Counted from the first letter of the stretch, positions 34,475-44,496 are shown. The stretch: DNA of 64,000 bases from Pseudotamlana agarivorans (GCF_001642835.1 NZ_LXEI01000014.1:62001-126000); one strand, 5' to 3'. Translations and numbers: made by a program. Notes: generated from the letters alone by a model not told the origin.

Positions 34475-36613
34475 TTGAGAAAAAACCTTCAACATATTAC
34501 CATAAACAGAAAAGTATCTAGCGACACAAAAGGCGCAAACGATACTTTTAATACCCCTGAAGGCATTCCTCTAAAATCTCAATATACCAAAACGGACGTT
34601 GAATCATTAGAATTAAATTTCGCCGCTGGCCTCTCCCCATATCTTCGTGGACCTTACAGCACTATGTACGTCCATAAACCTTGGACTATCAGGCAATACG
34701 CTGGATTTTCTACAGCAGAAGAAAGTAATGCTTTTTACTTACGAAACTTAAAAGCGGGACAAAAAGGACTATCTGTAGCTTTTGATTTAGCGACACACCG
34801 CGGTTACGACTCCGATCATGAACGCGTCATTGGAGATGTTGGCAAGGCAGGTGTCGCCATTGATACGGTTGAAGACATGAAGCGCCTTTTCGACCAAATT
34901 CCTTTGGATAAAATATCGGTTTCTATGACTATGAATGGGGCTGTTTTACCCATTTTAGCCTTCTATATTGTAGCCGCTCAAGAGCAAGGCGTGGCTTTAA
35001 ATGCATTAGAAGGCACCATTCAAAATGATATTCTCAAGGAATTTATGGTGCGTAACACGTACATCTATCCGCCGGAACCTTCCATGAAAATCATTTCAGA
35101 TATTTTTGAGTACACCAGTAAACACATGCCTAAATTTAACAGCATTAGCATTTCTGGTTACCACATGCAAGAGGCTGGGGCCACCTGCGATATCGAACTG
35201 GCTTACACCCTAGCCGATGGTTTAGAATATGTAAGAACAGGCTTGGCTACTGGTATGAATATTGATGATTTCGCGCCGCGATTATCCTTCTTTTGGGGTA
35301 TTGGCTTAAACCATTTCATGGAAATAGCCAAAATGCGAGCCGCAAGAATGTTGTGGGCCAAATTGATGAAACCTTTCAATCCGAAAAACCCAAAATCACT
35401 CATGCTTCGCACGCATTGTCAGACTTCGGGTTGGAGTTTAACCGAGCAAGACCCGTTTAATAATGTTACAAGAACCACAATTGAAGCGGCATCAACAGTT
35501 TTTGGAGGCACACAAAGTTTACATACCAACGCCTTGGATGAGGCTATGGCCTTACCCACCGATTTTTCGGCCCGAATAGCTAGAAATACCCAGTTATTTC
35601 TTCAAGAAGAAACACAAATTACCAAAACAGTTGATCCTTGGGCTGGTAGTTACTTTGTTGAAAAGCTAACCCATGATATTGCCGAAAAAGCTTGGCAACA
35701 TATTGAAGAAATTGAAGCGCTAGGTGGTATGACCAAGGCTATTGAAGCCGGAATTCCAAAGATTAGGATTCAAGAAGCCGCTGCAAAAAAGCAAGCACGC
35801 ATCGATTCGCAACAAGATATTATTGTTGGAGTGAACCAATACCAACCAAAAGTGGACACGCCTATTTCTACTTTAGAAGTAGATAACCACATGGTACGTG
35901 AGGCCCAAATTGAGCGGTTAAAAAAAATAAAAGCTGAAAGAAATTCTGAAAAAGTAGAAACCGCCCTATCCCAATTAACGGAAGCTGCAAAATTTTCAGT
36001 AAACTCGGAAAAACCGAAAACTTCAAACTTACTAGCCTTGGCGATTGAAGCCAGTAAAGCTAGAGCCACTTTAGGCGAAATAAGCGACGCTTTAGAAAGT
36101 GTTTTCGGCCGACATAAAGCAGAAACAAAATCATTTTCAGGCGTGTATAGCAAAGCCATAAATAACGACGTATCATTTTTAGAGGCACAAAAATTAGCCG
36201 ACAAGTTTGCAGAACAGGACGGCAGACGCCCGCGTATTATGATTGCTAAAATAGGTCAAGACGGTCATGATCGCGGCGCAAGAGTTGTTGCCACAGCTTA
36301 CGCCGATATAGGTTTTGATGTGGATATTGGCCCTTTATTCCAAACTCCAGAGGAAGCCGCCAAACAAGCCGTTGAAAATGATGTGCATATTTTAGGAATT
36401 TCATCCTTAGCTGCTGGACACAAAACCCTCGTACCTCAAGTTATTGACGCCTTAAAAAAATATGGCCGCGATGACATCATGGTTATTGTAGGTGGGGTGG
36501 TACCAAAGCTAGATTACCCGTTTTTATTTGAAGCAGGCACTGTAGCTGTTTTTGGTCCAGGCACTAAAATTAGTGATGCAGCCATAAATATTTTAAATAT
36601 TTTAATTGATTAG
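34475..36613 (+). CDS. mutB: Methylmalonyl-CoA mutase large (B12-binding) subunit
   Basis: A 712-residue adenosylcobalamin enzyme. The barrel domain includes [28 protein letters not shown] and [19 protein letters not shown]. The C-terminal cobalamin domain has the cobalt-ligand motif D596-G-H598-D-R-G and [15 protein letters not shown]. The start is TTG at 34475: no in-frame ATG lies between the upstream stop (34448-34450) and residues conserved in the family, and MRKNLQHI matches the usual opening. It converts succinyl-CoA to (R)-methylmalonyl-CoA or the reverse, in propionate metabolism. No meaB or epimerase gene is adjacent. Confidence 0.95.
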   Translation: MRKNLQHITINRKVSSDTKGANDTFNTPEGIPLKSQYTKTDVESLELNFAAGLSPYLRGPYSTMYVHKPWTIRQYAGFSTAEESNAFYLRNLKAGQKGLSVAFDLATHRGYDSDHERVIGDVGKAGVAIDTVEDMKRLFDQIPLDKISVSMTMNGAVLPILAFYIVAAQEQGVALNALEGTIQNDILKEFMVRNTYIYPPEPSMKIISDIFEYTSKHMPKFNSISISGYHMQEAGATCDIELAYTLADGLEYVRTGLATGMNIDDFAPRLSFFWGIGLNHFMEIAKMRAARMLWAKLMKPFNPKNPKSLMLRTHCQTSGWSLTEQDPFNNVTRTTIEAASTVFGGTQSLHTNALDEAMALPTDFSARIARNTQLFLQEETQITKTVDPWAGSYFVEKLTHDIAEKAWQHIEEIEALGGMTKAIEAGIPKIRIQEAAAKKQARIDSQQDIIVGVNQYQPKVDTPISTLEVDNHMVREAQIERLKKIKAERNSEKVETALSQLTEAAKFSVNSEKPKTSNLLALAIEASKARATLGEISDALESVFGRHKAETKSFSGVYSKAINNDVSFLEAQKLADKFAEQDGRRPRIMIAKIGQDGHDRGARVVATAYADIGFDVDIGPLFQTPEEAAKQAVENDVHILGISSLAAGHKTLVPQVIDALKKYGRDDIMVIVGGVVPKLDYPFLFEAGTVAVFGPGTKISDAAINILNILID

Positions 36614-36694
36614 CCTTTAATTATTCAAAAAAAAGCGCGAATTCTACTTACAATTTGTTAATAAGTTCAATTTTTATTCCTAATTAAATAATCG

Positions 36695-36702
36695 TATTTT
36701 TG
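36695..36702 (+). promoter_or_regulatory. -7 promoter box of the parAB operon
   Basis: TATTTTTG matches TAnnTTTG and ends 24 nt before the parA ATG (36727). It overlaps the upstream start at 36700, which is therefore unlikely to be used. Confidence 0.5.
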
Positions 36703-36726
36703 GCGCTAATAAAACCAAATCACTTT

Positions 36727-37491
36727 ATGGGTAAAATCATAGCGATCGCTAATCAAAAAGGAGGCGTAGGTAAAACAACGACTTCTATAAATTTAGCAGC
36801 TTCATTAGGCGTGCTTGAAAAAAAAGTATTATTAATTGATGCAGACCCTCAGGCAAACGCCACGTCTGGAATTGGTATAAACGTAGAAACCGTTGAAATC
36901 GGTACTTATCAACTTCTTGAGCACTCAAATATTGCGAAAGATGCCGTTGTAAAAACCGAAACGCCCAATTTAGACATTATTCCCGCACACATTGATTTGG
37001 TAGCCATCGAAATCGAACTTGTAGATAAAGATCAGCGTGAATACATGCTGAAAAATGCGCTACAAAACATTAGAGAAGATTACGATTATATCTTAATTGA
37101 TTGCGCGCCTTCCCTAGGTTTATTAACCTTAAATGCGCTTACTGCTGCAGATTCGGTTATTATTCCAATTCAGTGTGAGTATTTTGCATTGGAAGGTTTA
37201 GGCAAACTTTTAAACACGATAAAAAGTGTTCAAAAAATACACAATTCAGAATTAGATATCGAAGGCCTTTTACTCACCATGTACGATGCTCGTTTACGAT
37301 TATCGAACCAGGTGGTAGAAGAAGTTCAAAAACATTTCAACGATATGGTTTTCCAAACCATCATTCAAAGAAATGTACGTTTAAGTGAGGCACCTAGTTA
37401 CGGCGAAAGCATCATTAATTATGACGCTGGCAGTAAAGGTGCTACAAATTACTTAAGTTTAGCAAAGGAAATTATCAATAAAAACTCTTAA
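36727..37491 (+). CDS. parA: Chromosome partitioning ATPase ParA (Soj)
   Basis: A 254-residue deviant Walker ATPase. The motif KGGVGKTT (11-18) carries the signature Lys, and LLIDADPQANATSGIG and YILIDCAPSLGLLTLNAL are the other nucleotide motifs. It binds DNA non-specifically with ATP and works with ParB to segregate chromosome origins. The chosen start MGKIIAIANQ is the family norm, and a -7 box lies upstream. It heads the conserved flavobacterial run parA-parB-DUF5683-dapB-lepB-WbqC. Confidence 0.96.
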   Translation: MGKIIAIANQKGGVGKTTTSINLAASLGVLEKKVLLIDADPQANATSGIGINVETVEIGTYQLLEHSNIAKDAVVKTETPNLDIIPAHIDLVAIEIELVDKDQREYMLKNALQNIREDYDYILIDCAPSLGLLTLNALTAADSVIIPIQCEYFALEGLGKLLNTIKSVQKIHNSELDIEGLLLTMYDARLRLSNQVVEEVQKHFNDMVFQTIIQRNVRLSEAPSYGESIINYDAGSKGATNYLSLAKEIINKNS

Positions 37492-37497
37492 AAAATT

Positions 37498-38415
37498 ATG
37501 GCTAAGGCAACAAAAAAACAGGCTTTAGGAAGAGGTTTATCTGCTCTTTTAAACGATCCTAGTAACGATATACAATCGGCACAAGATAAAAACGCAGATA
37601 AAGTTGTTGGTAATATAGTGGAATTAGACATCGATTTTATTGAAGTCAACCCATTCCAGCCTAGAACCAATTTTAGCGAAGAGTCATTACGTGAATTAGC
37701 GTCTTCGATAAAAGAACTAGGGATTATTCAACCGATAACGGTTAGAAAATTAGATAGAAACGCCTACCAATTGGTGTCGGGTGAACGTCGTTTTAGAGCT
37801 TCTAAATTATTAGGTTTAGAAACCATTCCTGCCTATGTAAGAATTGCAAACGACCAGGAATCTTTAGAAATGGCTTTAGTTGAAAATATTCAACGCCAAG
37901 ATTTAGACCCGATAGAAATTGCCTTGTCATACCAACGTTTAATCGATGAGATTAACTTAACGCAAGAGCAAATGAGTGAGCGTGTTGGAAAAAAGCGTTC
38001 TACCATTGCTAACTATTTACGTCTTTTAAAATTAGATCCTATTATTCAAACGGGCATGCGCGATGGTTTTCTTTCCATGGGTCATGGTCGTGCTTTAATT
38101 ACAGTTGAAGATCAAAACATTCAACTCGATATTTACGAAAAAATTCTAGCCAATAAACTGTCTGTTCGAGAAACAGAACAATTGGTTCGAGATTATAATA
38201 CTTCCGAACAAACTGAAACACCAGCCGCAAAACCTGTCAACAAAGATGGCATGCCAGATTTCGTAAAAACTGGGGTTAAGGCCTTTTCAGAATACTTTGG
38301 ACATAAAATTGACGTTAAAGTCTCAAGAAATGGTAAAGGAAAAATCACTATTCCGTTTCATTCCGAAGAAGATTTTAACCGCATTAAAAAATTAGTTCAA
38401 GGTGATTCCAAATAA
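37498..38415 (+). CDS. parB: Chromosome partitioning protein ParB
   Basis: A 305-residue DNA-binding CTPase. The N-terminal KKQALGRGLSALLND tail stimulates ParA. The ParB/Srx domain contains NPFQPRTNFSEESLRELASSI and YQLVSGERRFRASKLLG, with the CTP-binding GERR. The helix-turn-helix region is MSERVGKKRSTIANYLRLLKLDP. A dimerisation domain lies at the C-terminus (about 245-305). It binds parS sites and spreads as a clamp. No TGTTNCACGTGAAACA-type parS was recognised within this window. It begins 6 nt after parA and overlaps the next gene. Confidence 0.96.
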   Translation: MAKATKKQALGRGLSALLNDPSNDIQSAQDKNADKVVGNIVELDIDFIEVNPFQPRTNFSEESLRELASSIKELGIIQPITVRKLDRNAYQLVSGERRFRASKLLGLETIPAYVRIANDQESLEMALVENIQRQDLDPIEIALSYQRLIDEINLTQEQMSERVGKKRSTIANYLRLLKLDPIIQTGMRDGFLSMGHGRALITVEDQNIQLDIYEKILANKLSVRETEQLVRDYNTSEQTETPAAKPVNKDGMPDFVKTGVKAFSEYFGHKIDVKVSRNGKGKITIPFHSEEDFNRIKKLVQGDSK

Positions 38416-39046
38416 ATCTCTATTAGTTTGTGCTTTCCTTTTTTTGTGCTGTTTTTCAATATTACAAGCTCAGGAAGAAAAAGACACAGCTATAAAAGAA
38501 CCTACCAAAAAAAAATCGGAAGCCCCTAAAATTATTGCAACCGATTCTATTGTAGAAATTAGAGCCCCTATTAATCCTCTCGCTCCTGCCAAAGCTGCAT
38601 TTTATTCGGCCATACTTCCTGGTTTAGGACAAGCTTACAATAAAAAGTACTGGAAAATCCCAATTGTTTGGGGAGCCATAGGTACTGGAATCTACTTTTA
38701 CGTCGATAATAATAAAGAGTACCACCGTTACCGCGACGCCTATAAAAGTAGATTAGCAGGTTTTACAAACGATGAGTTTTACTATGACGGCAACGGCAAT
38801 AAATTAACAACCCCAACAGTAACCGACGATGGTCTGGAACGCGGACAAAAATTCTACCGTCGTAACAAAGAGATATCACTTTTAGTTACCCTCGGTTTAT
38901 ACGCTTTAAATATCATAGATGCTAACGTAGACGCACACCTCATGCAATATAATATTGACGAAAACTTGTCGTTAGCGCCACATTATAGAATAAACGAATT
39001 TGATGCGTCTAGTAACCTCGGACTTACCCTTAATTTTAATTTTTAA
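38402..39046 (+). CDS. DUF5683 membrane protein
   Basis: A 214-residue protein with a signal peptide (LLVCAFLFLCCFSILQAQ), a charged linker (about 24-60), then the DUF5683 core APAKAAFYSAILPGLGQAYNKKYWKIPIVWGAIGTGIYFYVDNNKEYHRYRDAY. A second hydrophobic stretch lies near 160-175. Its start is GTG at 38402, inside the parB stop region (14-nt overlap), so it is coupled to parB. DUF5683 is Bacteroidota-specific, and it is found next to parB/dapB by habit. Function unknown, probably envelope. Confidence 0.9.
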   Translation: MIPNKSLLVCAFLFLCCFSILQAQEEKDTAIKEPTKKKSEAPKIIATDSIVEIRAPINPLAPAKAAFYSAILPGLGQAYNKKYWKIPIVWGAIGTGIYFYVDNNKEYHRYRDAYKSRLAGFTNDEFYYDGNGNKLTTPTVTDDGLERGQKFYRRNKEISLLVTLGLYALNIIDANVDAHLMQYNIDENLSLAPHYRINEFDASSNLGLTLNFNF

Positions 39047-39134
39047 TATGAAAAAGGCCAAAAACACACCTGTTTAAAGGAGACGATTTAGGCCAATATG
39101 CATCCACTGTGATGTCTAATAAATAATATAACAC

Positions 39135-39839
39135 ATGAAAATAGCACTTTTAGGATACGGAAAAATGGGAAAAACAATTGAGCAAATCGCGATTAGTCGT
39201 GGGCATGAAATCGTTTTAACCATAGATAAAAACGACAGCGATTATGATATTACAAAAGCAGATGTCGCCATTGATTTTAGCATCCCTAATGTAGCCTTTA
39301 ACAATATTTCTAATTGTTTAAACAATAACGTTCCTGTGATTTCTGGAACAACAGGTTGGCTAGACCGCTATGATGAAGCCGTAGCTTTATGTGAAGAAAA
39401 AAAGGGTGCTTTCATCTATGCGTCTAACTACAGTTTAGGTGTGAATATCTTTTTCGAACTGAATAAGACCCTAGCTAAAATGATGAGTTCTTTAAAGCAG
39501 TATAATGTGTCTATGGAAGAAATTCATCATACTCAAAAGCTTGATGCTCCTAGCGGAACAGCTATTTCATTGGCAAACGATGTGATTGAACAGAATGCGA
39601 ACTATAGCCAATGGAAACTTGATGAAGGCGACGAAACAACCATTCCTATTGTAGCAAAACGTATTGAAGATGTTCCAGGAACGCATACCGTAACTTACGA
39701 AAGTGAGGTAGACACTATAAACATAGAGCATGTGGCTCACACACGTCAAGGTTTTGCTTTAGGCGCTGTCGTTGCCGCTGAATGGATTTTCGGAAAATCT
39801 GGTGTATTCACTATGAAAGACGTGTTAAACATAAGTTAA
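39135..39839 (+). CDS. dapB: 4-hydroxy-tetrahydrodipicolinate reductase
   Basis: A 234-residue enzyme of lysine and meso-diaminopimelate synthesis, reducing the DapA product with NAD(P)H. The nucleotide motif is G7-Y-G9-K-M-G12, the catalytic block EEIHHTQKLDAPSGTA has the active-site His pair, and FALGAVVAAEWIFGKSGVFTMKDVL closes the C-terminus. It is shorter than the E. coli enzyme (273), as usual for Bacteroidota. It is transcribed with lepB downstream (65-nt gap). Confidence 0.95.
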   Translation: MKIALLGYGKMGKTIEQIAISRGHEIVLTIDKNDSDYDITKADVAIDFSIPNVAFNNISNCLNNNVPVISGTTGWLDRYDEAVALCEEKKGAFIYASNYSLGVNIFFELNKTLAKMMSSLKQYNVSMEEIHHTQKLDAPSGTAISLANDVIEQNANYSQWKLDEGDETTIPIVAKRIEDVPGTHTVTYESEVDTINIEHVAHTRQGFALGAVVAAEWIFGKSGVFTMKDVLNIS

Positions 39840-39904
39840 TCACTTCTCATCCTGTAACATAAAGCAAGCGACATCTACCTACATAAAATAAAAACATTTA
39901 GATT

Positions 39905-41485
39905 ATGACATTAACACAGTGGTTTATTTTCATCTTAATTATTCAGGTTATTCACGGCTTAGGCACCTGGAAATTATACATTAAAGCAGGAAGACAAGCT
40001 TGGGAGGCTTTTGTACCTATTTACAATGGCATCGTTTTAATGAAAATCATTAACCGACCTGTGTGGTGGGTTATTTTGCTATTCTTACCTATTGTAAACC
40101 TCATTATGTTCCCGGTGATTTGGGTAGAAACCGCTAGAAGTTTTGGCAAGAACCAAACCGTAGACACCTTTTTAGCTGTTATTTCGCTAGGTTTTTATAA
40201 CTACTATTTAAACTATGTTGCCGATGTTAACTATATAGAAAACCGAAGCCTTACACCTAAAACAGGATCAGGCGATTGGATTAGCTCTATTTTGTTTGCT
40301 ATTGTTGCTGCAACTATAGTTCACACGTATATTATTCAACCTTTTACTATTCCTTCGTCCTCTTTAGAGAAATCTTTATTAGTTGGTGACTTTCTGTTTG
40401 TTAGTAAATTTCACTACGGAGCTCGTGTGCCTATGACAACGGTAGCCGCTCCTATGGTTCATGATACCATTCCTGTTATTGGATCAAAATCGTATTTATT
40501 TGACGATCATTACGAAGATCGTAAAACGTCATTTAAAAATAAGTTTCAACTGCCTTATCTAAGGTTTCCAGGTTTTGAAGATATTGAACGTAACGACATT
40601 GTTGTGTTCAATCAACCAGCCGATACCTTGTTGGACATGAATAAATTCAAACCAGACAGAAACTACTACAAACCTATCGATAAAAAAACCAATTTGGTAA
40701 AACGTTGTGTTGGTGTAGCTGGTGACACTTTAGAAGTACGCAATGGGTTTGTTTATATTAACGGTAAGAAAAATGAATTACCTGATCGTGCACACTTACA
40801 ATTCAGTTATTTTGTACAACCTAAAACCAATCAGTTTAATCCAGCTTACTTAAAAGAACGCTATGATATTACCGATGGTTTTGGCATTATAAACAATGAA
40901 AACACCTATTATTTCTCAGCCATTTCAGATGAAGCCTTAGCGAAGTTTAAAAACAACCCAAATGTGGCTAGTATTACGCCTAACATTCAGGAAAAAGGAT
41001 TAAGAGACCCGAATATATTCCCTCATGATCCTGCGTACAACTGGAATGTAGATTTTTTCGGTCCGCTATACATTCCGGAGCAAGGCAAAAGCATCGCTAT
41101 AACTGTAGAAAACTTACCACTTTACAAACGTGTTATCACGGAGTATGAAGGAAACGATTTGAAAGTTCAAGGCAATCAGATTTTAATTAATGGTGAAGTC
41201 GCTACAAATTATACCTTCAAGCAAAATTACTATTGGATGATGGGTGATAACCGCCACAACTCTATTGATGCTCGAGCTTGGGGCTTTGTTCCTTTCGATC
41301 ACGTGGTAGGAAAACCGGTGTTTATTTGGATGAGCTGGGACGGTTCGAAACCAAGATGGGAGCGTTTCTTTACAACCGTTTGCGGTGAAGGAAAAGCGAC
41401 CTCTTATTTAATTCCTTTCCTTATCCTACTTTTAGGTTGGTTCGGATTTAGCAAATGGCGTAATCATAAAAAATTAAATAGCTAA
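39905..41485 (+). CDS. lepB: Signal peptidase I with an N-terminal membrane extension
   Basis: A 526-residue type I signal peptidase. The catalytic Ser is S153 in IPSSSLEKSLLVGD and the general-base Lys is K266 in LVKRCVGVAGDTLEVRNG. The family's box E is YWMMGDNRHNSIDARAWGFVP. An N-terminal ~110-residue DUF5684-like part has three hydrophobic segments (about 5-20, 52-72, 85-103), and there is a C-terminal membrane helix near 500. A ~120-residue insertion separates the Lys motif from box E. This large form is typical of Bacteroidota. It removes signal peptides on the outer face of the inner membrane. Confidence 0.95.
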   Translation: MTLTQWFIFILIIQVIHGLGTWKLYIKAGRQAWEAFVPIYNGIVLMKIINRPVWWVILLFLPIVNLIMFPVIWVETARSFGKNQTVDTFLAVISLGFYNYYLNYVADVNYIENRSLTPKTGSGDWISSILFAIVAATIVHTYIIQPFTIPSSSLEKSLLVGDFLFVSKFHYGARVPMTTVAAPMVHDTIPVIGSKSYLFDDHYEDRKTSFKNKFQLPYLRFPGFEDIERNDIVVFNQPADTLLDMNKFKPDRNYYKPIDKKTNLVKRCVGVAGDTLEVRNGFVYINGKKNELPDRAHLQFSYFVQPKTNQFNPAYLKERYDITDGFGIINNENTYYFSAISDEALAKFKNNPNVASITPNIQEKGLRDPNIFPHDPAYNWNVDFFGPLYIPEQGKSIAITVENLPLYKRVITEYEGNDLKVQGNQILINGEVATNYTFKQNYYWMMGDNRHNSIDARAWGFVPFDHVVGKPVFIWMSWDGSKPRWERFFTTVCGEGKATSYLIPFLILLLGWFGFSKWRNHKKLNS

Positions 41486-41496
41486 AATGACCTTCG

Positions 41497-41542
41497 GTTA
41501 TGATGCTGCTGCACTGATTCAGCATCATAACTGTATTTTATA
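41497..41542 (+). terminator. Inverted repeat after lepB
   Basis: GTTATGATGCTG (41497-41508) and CAGCATCATAAC (41520-41531) are perfect 12-nt arms with an 11-nt loop, followed by a short T-rich tail. It is probably a terminator; attenuation before the WbqC gene is also possible. Confidence 0.7.
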
Positions 41543-41546
41543 AGCC

Positions 41547-42173
41547 ATGTCTGTACTCATTCACCCAACATATTTTCCGAATATCGCGCAGTGCGTAGCC
41601 ATGGCCAATACCGATCTTGTCGTTTTTGAAACTGCCGATAATTTCCTAAAACAAACCTATAGAAATCGTACTTACATTTACGGAGCTAACGGAAAACTCA
41701 CCTTGAACATCCCGGTGATACACAGCCAAAAAAATCGTCAGCTCTACAAAGATGTCCGCATTTTTAATGAAGAAAACTGGCAAAGTCTACATTGGAAATC
41801 CCTTTTATCGGCCTATCGTACTTCGCCCTTTTTTGAATATTATGAAGATGAACTTCAGCCTTTATTCACTACAAAATCGGAGTTCATTTTAGACCATAAC
41901 CTTAAGTGTTTAGAGGTTATTTCAGACTGTTTACAACTCTATTTAAATACGACTAAAACGGAGGTTTACCACCCTGTTGAAGAGCAGCATGAAGACTTTC
42001 GGTTCTTAGTGCATGCTAAAAAAGAAATCCCTCAAGAGCTTGAAACATACACCCAGGTTTTTGCCGACAAACATGGTTTTATTCCTAATTTGAGTATTTT
42101 AGATTTACTTTTTAATGAAGGTCCAAACGCATTAAATTATTTAGAATCACAGACTGTTATAACACCTAAATGA
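41547..42173 (+). CDS. WbqC family protein
   Basis: A 208-residue cytoplasmic protein. The motifs are LIHPTYFPNIAQCVAMANTDLVVFETADNFLKQTYRNRTYIYGANGKLTLNIPV and YRTSPFFEYYEDELQPLF, the standard WbqC-like (DUF) core. In some species WbqC-type genes lie in surface-polysaccharide loci and are thought to take part in acyl- or aminosugar transfer. Here the context is the parAB-lepB cluster, so the link is weak. The 3' end overlaps the next ATG by 4 nt (ATGA). Confidence 0.92.
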   Translation: MSVLIHPTYFPNIAQCVAMANTDLVVFETADNFLKQTYRNRTYIYGANGKLTLNIPVIHSQKNRQLYKDVRIFNEENWQSLHWKSLLSAYRTSPFFEYYEDELQPLFTTKSEFILDHNLKCLEVISDCLQLYLNTTKTEVYHPVEEQHEDFRFLVHAKKEIPQELETYTQVFADKHGFIPNLSILDLLFNEGPNALNYLESQTVITPK

Positions 42174-42478
42174 TTCAGCCTTTTATACATTACGGTTGTC
42201 ATTTTTTACTACCACTTGCCGTAGCACTCATTTGGTATAAACCACAATGGAAAATGGCTTATATCATCATGATTTGTGGGATGCTTATCGACTTAGACCA
42301 TCTCTTAGCCACCCCTATTTTTGAACCAAATCGCTGTAGTATTAATTTTCATCCGCTTCACTCCTATTATGCTATAGTCGTTTATGTGCTTTTACTTCTT
42401 CCGAAGAAAACCCGCTTAATAGGTTTGGGCTTAGTCATTCACATCATTTCCGATGCTGTTGATTGTGCTTTAATGTAA
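42170..42478 (+). CDS. Small multi-spanning membrane protein (DUF6122-like)
   Basis: A 102-residue integral membrane protein with three to four hydrophobic segments. It shows a metal-like HYGCHFLLPLAVALIWY opening and a DLDHLLATPIFEPNRCSINFHPLHSYYAIVVYVLLLLP block rich in His and Asp. The layout matches a small Bacteroidota family that I believe is DUF6122. DLDH and HPLHS resemble the metal-dependent LexA/YdjM-type membrane hydrolase (DUF457) pattern, which is only an analogy. It is coupled to the WbqC gene by an ATGA overlap. Confidence 0.65.
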   Translation: MIQPFIHYGCHFLLPLAVALIWYKPQWKMAYIIMICGMLIDLDHLLATPIFEPNRCSINFHPLHSYYAIVVYVLLLLPKKTRLIGLGLVIHIISDAVDCALM

Positions 42479-42510
42479 CAATTTTACATCTGCTGAAACT
42501 AAAAATTGCT

Positions 42511-42610
42511 ACACAAAGATGCGCGGAGTTTCACAGAGACGCACAGAGAGAAAAGTATTAAATTCTAAAACTAGATTTTCAAAACTGTAAACTGTAAACT
42601 GTGACTGAGC
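42511..42610. repeat. Intergenic repeat-like sequence
   Basis: ACACAAAGATGCGCGGAGTTTCACAGAGAC is a CACAGAG-type motif often seen as intergenic repeats. A short direct repeat of CTGTAAA units follows near 42585-42602. No gene is present in the 139-nt gap. Confidence 0.35.
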
Positions 42611-42617
42611 CTAAAAT

Positions 42618-43643
42618 CTACTCCTCCAAACTCAAAGTCGCCATAATGGGATAATGATCGGAATAATGCACATCGTAGTTCTTAAAACCATTAATTTTAA
42701 AGGCTTTATCGGTTAAAATAAAATCGATTCGAATGGGGAAAAATCGAAAATCATAACTACGTCCGAAACCATTTCCAGCCTCATCAAAAGTATCATTTAA
42801 ATCCCCTTTAATCGTTCGGTACACATACGAAAAGGCCGTATTATTAAAATCACCACAAATAACCACTTTATAGTGACATTGTTTTTGATGTTCTAAAATC
42901 AATTCGGCCTGAGATTGTTGCATTTTAAAACTCGTGCCTACCCGCTTTAGAAGTTTTTCGGAAGTTTCTTTGCGTAAACTATCCACTTGAGTATTGATAT
43001 GCATAGATTCTAAATGCACATTATAAACACGAAAAGTATCTATACCCTTCACAATATCAGCAAAAATAGCATTGTTAGAGGTATTTGGAAATCCTAAAGA
43101 GCCCGAATTTATTATTGGAAATTTTGAAAAAATGGCTTGACCATGTTTAACCTTTTTTCCTGCTATTTTTTTATACTGATAATCATAAAAAGAAAAATCC
43201 AGGTTTTCACGCGGATGAAATTCTTCTATACAAATAATATCAGGAGATTCTTTTTTAATAAAAGCGACAATATTATCTGATGTATTATCTTCAGGAATCC
43301 AATCATACAAATCAAAGAGCCGCACATTATAATTCATGATTTTAATGTTTCCAGGGCTCTCTACTTCTGTAGTAGATGAAAATCGATATAAGGAACCGTA
43401 TAAAAAATACCCTAAAAGCAGAATGATCATTGACATAAAACACTGGCGTTTTAATTTGATCAGCCAGTATAACACAAACAGAAAATTAATACCAATAAGG
43501 AAGCTAACACCAAGATTAAGCACCGCTAGCACGGCAAAAGTTTTGGGAGGCAAATAAGGTAAAATGAAAGACGACAAAAGCAATACAGCAAAAATCACAT
43601 TGATGAAATAGATGATTTTATTTATAAAACTTAAGTTTTTCAT
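42618..43643 (-). CDS. Endonuclease/exonuclease/phosphatase family membrane protein
   Basis: A 341-residue protein: three N-terminal membrane helices (about 10-32, 40-62, 68-86), then an EEP-fold domain. Its motifs are IKIMNYNVRLFD, DIICIEEFH, RVYNVHLES, VVICGDFNNTAFSYVYRTI and YDFRFFPIRIDFILTDKAF with HYSDHYPIMATLSLE at the end. All metal and catalytic residues of the fold (N, E, D-x-N, D, SDH) are present. Such membrane-tethered EEP proteins may cleave phosphodiesters of lipids, nucleic acids or other substrates; the target is unknown. Immediately downstream of the rhomboid genes on the same strand. Confidence 0.92.
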   Translation of the reverse strand: MKNLSFINKIIYFINVIFAVLLLSSFILPYLPPKTFAVLAVLNLGVSFLIGINFLFVLYWLIKLKRQCFMSMIILLLGYFLYGSLYRFSSTTEVESPGNIKIMNYNVRLFDLYDWIPEDNTSDNIVAFIKKESPDIICIEEFHPRENLDFSFYDYQYKKIAGKKVKHGQAIFSKFPIINSGSLGFPNTSNNAIFADIVKGIDTFRVYNVHLESMHINTQVDSLRKETSEKLLKRVGTSFKMQQSQAELILEHQKQCHYKVVICGDFNNTAFSYVYRTIKGDLNDTFDEAGNGFGRSYDFRFFPIRIDFILTDKAFKINGFKNYDVHYSDHYPIMATLSLEE

Positions 43644-43647
43644 CTGA

Positions 43648-44496
43648 TTATTTTTCAGCTCTAAATAAAAATTCTTTCTCTTCAGCAGTTAAACTCTCAT
43701 AACCACTTTTGCTAATTTTATCTAAAATAACATCAATTTTCTTTTGGTTATTAAAGGCATTAAAATCAGATTTGGAATAGCCACCAATTTTACTTTTATT
43801 TTTATGAACCGTTTTTAAAGGCCCTTTTTTAGAACTTTTAAACCAGCCAGAAACAGTATCGGCCATACTTTCGAAACCTTTTCCGATATCATTTCCTTTT
43901 AGTAGTTGTTGTGCATAAGCATAACCCAATAGCGATCCACCTAAATGCGCTAAACTACCGCCCGAATTGGCTCCAAAAAGTCCTAGAACATCTAAAGCAA
44001 CGATAACCGCCCCGACATGCCATAATTTGATATTAAAAACAAACAAACGCACTTCTTGCTTAGGCATATATGCACAAAGGAAAATTAAAAGGGCGCGTAC
44101 CGCACCAGAGGCCCCGACCAAAGTTGGGTTCCCTTTAAAAACAGTAGGTAACAAGCTGTAACAAACCACAAACAAAAAACCACCAGAAATAGCACCTAAA
44201 AAATAAACGTTTAAAGCCAGTTTGGGGTTAAACAAGTTTAAAAACATACGGCCTAAAAAGTAGAGCCATAACATATTAAACAGCAGGTGAATAAAATCGT
44301 AATGCAAAAAAGCATAGGTCATTATCGTCCACGGTACTGCAATAAACTCGAAAAATTGACTAGGAAGTTCAAACCAAACTAAAAAAGGTTTAAGTAATAA
44401 AGACAATACAAAGACCACCACATTAATGGCTATAATTTTCTCTAACACGTTTAGGTTAGAAAGCTTATATTTTATGTCGTCTACTAAGGTATTCAT
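43648..44496 (-). CDS. Rhomboid family intramembrane serine protease (with DUF6576-like tail)
   Basis: A 282-residue protein from the ATG at 44494-44496, whose last base overlaps the stop of the upstream rhomboid gene (TAATG). The nucleophile is S130 in VGASGA and the general base is H184 in LAHLGGSLLGYAY, between six membrane helices. A soluble tail (about 200-282) contains YSKSDFNAFNNQKKIDVILDKISKSGYESLTAEEKEFL, a short domain seen in many Bacteroidota rhomboids. It cleaves membrane proteins within the bilayer; substrates unknown. Confidence 0.92.
   Translation of the reverse strand: MNTLVDDIKYKLSNLNVLEKIIAINVVVFVLSLLLKPFLVWFELPSQFFEFIAVPWTIMTYAFLHYDFIHLLFNMLWLYFLGRMFLNLFNPKLALNVYFLGAISGGFLFVVCYSLLPTVFKGNPTLVGASGAVRALLIFLCAYMPKQEVRLFVFNIKLWHVGAVIVALDVLGLFGANSGGSLAHLGGSLLGYAYAQQLLKGNDIGKGFESMADTVSGWFKSSKKGPLKTVHKNKSKIGGYSKSDFNAFNNQKKIDVILDKISKSGYESLTAEEKEFLFRAEK

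Noticed and set aside
42511-42610. CRISPR-like array in the CACAGAG / CTGTAAA repeats
   Set aside because: Repeats are too short and too few, spacers are absent, and no cas genes are present.
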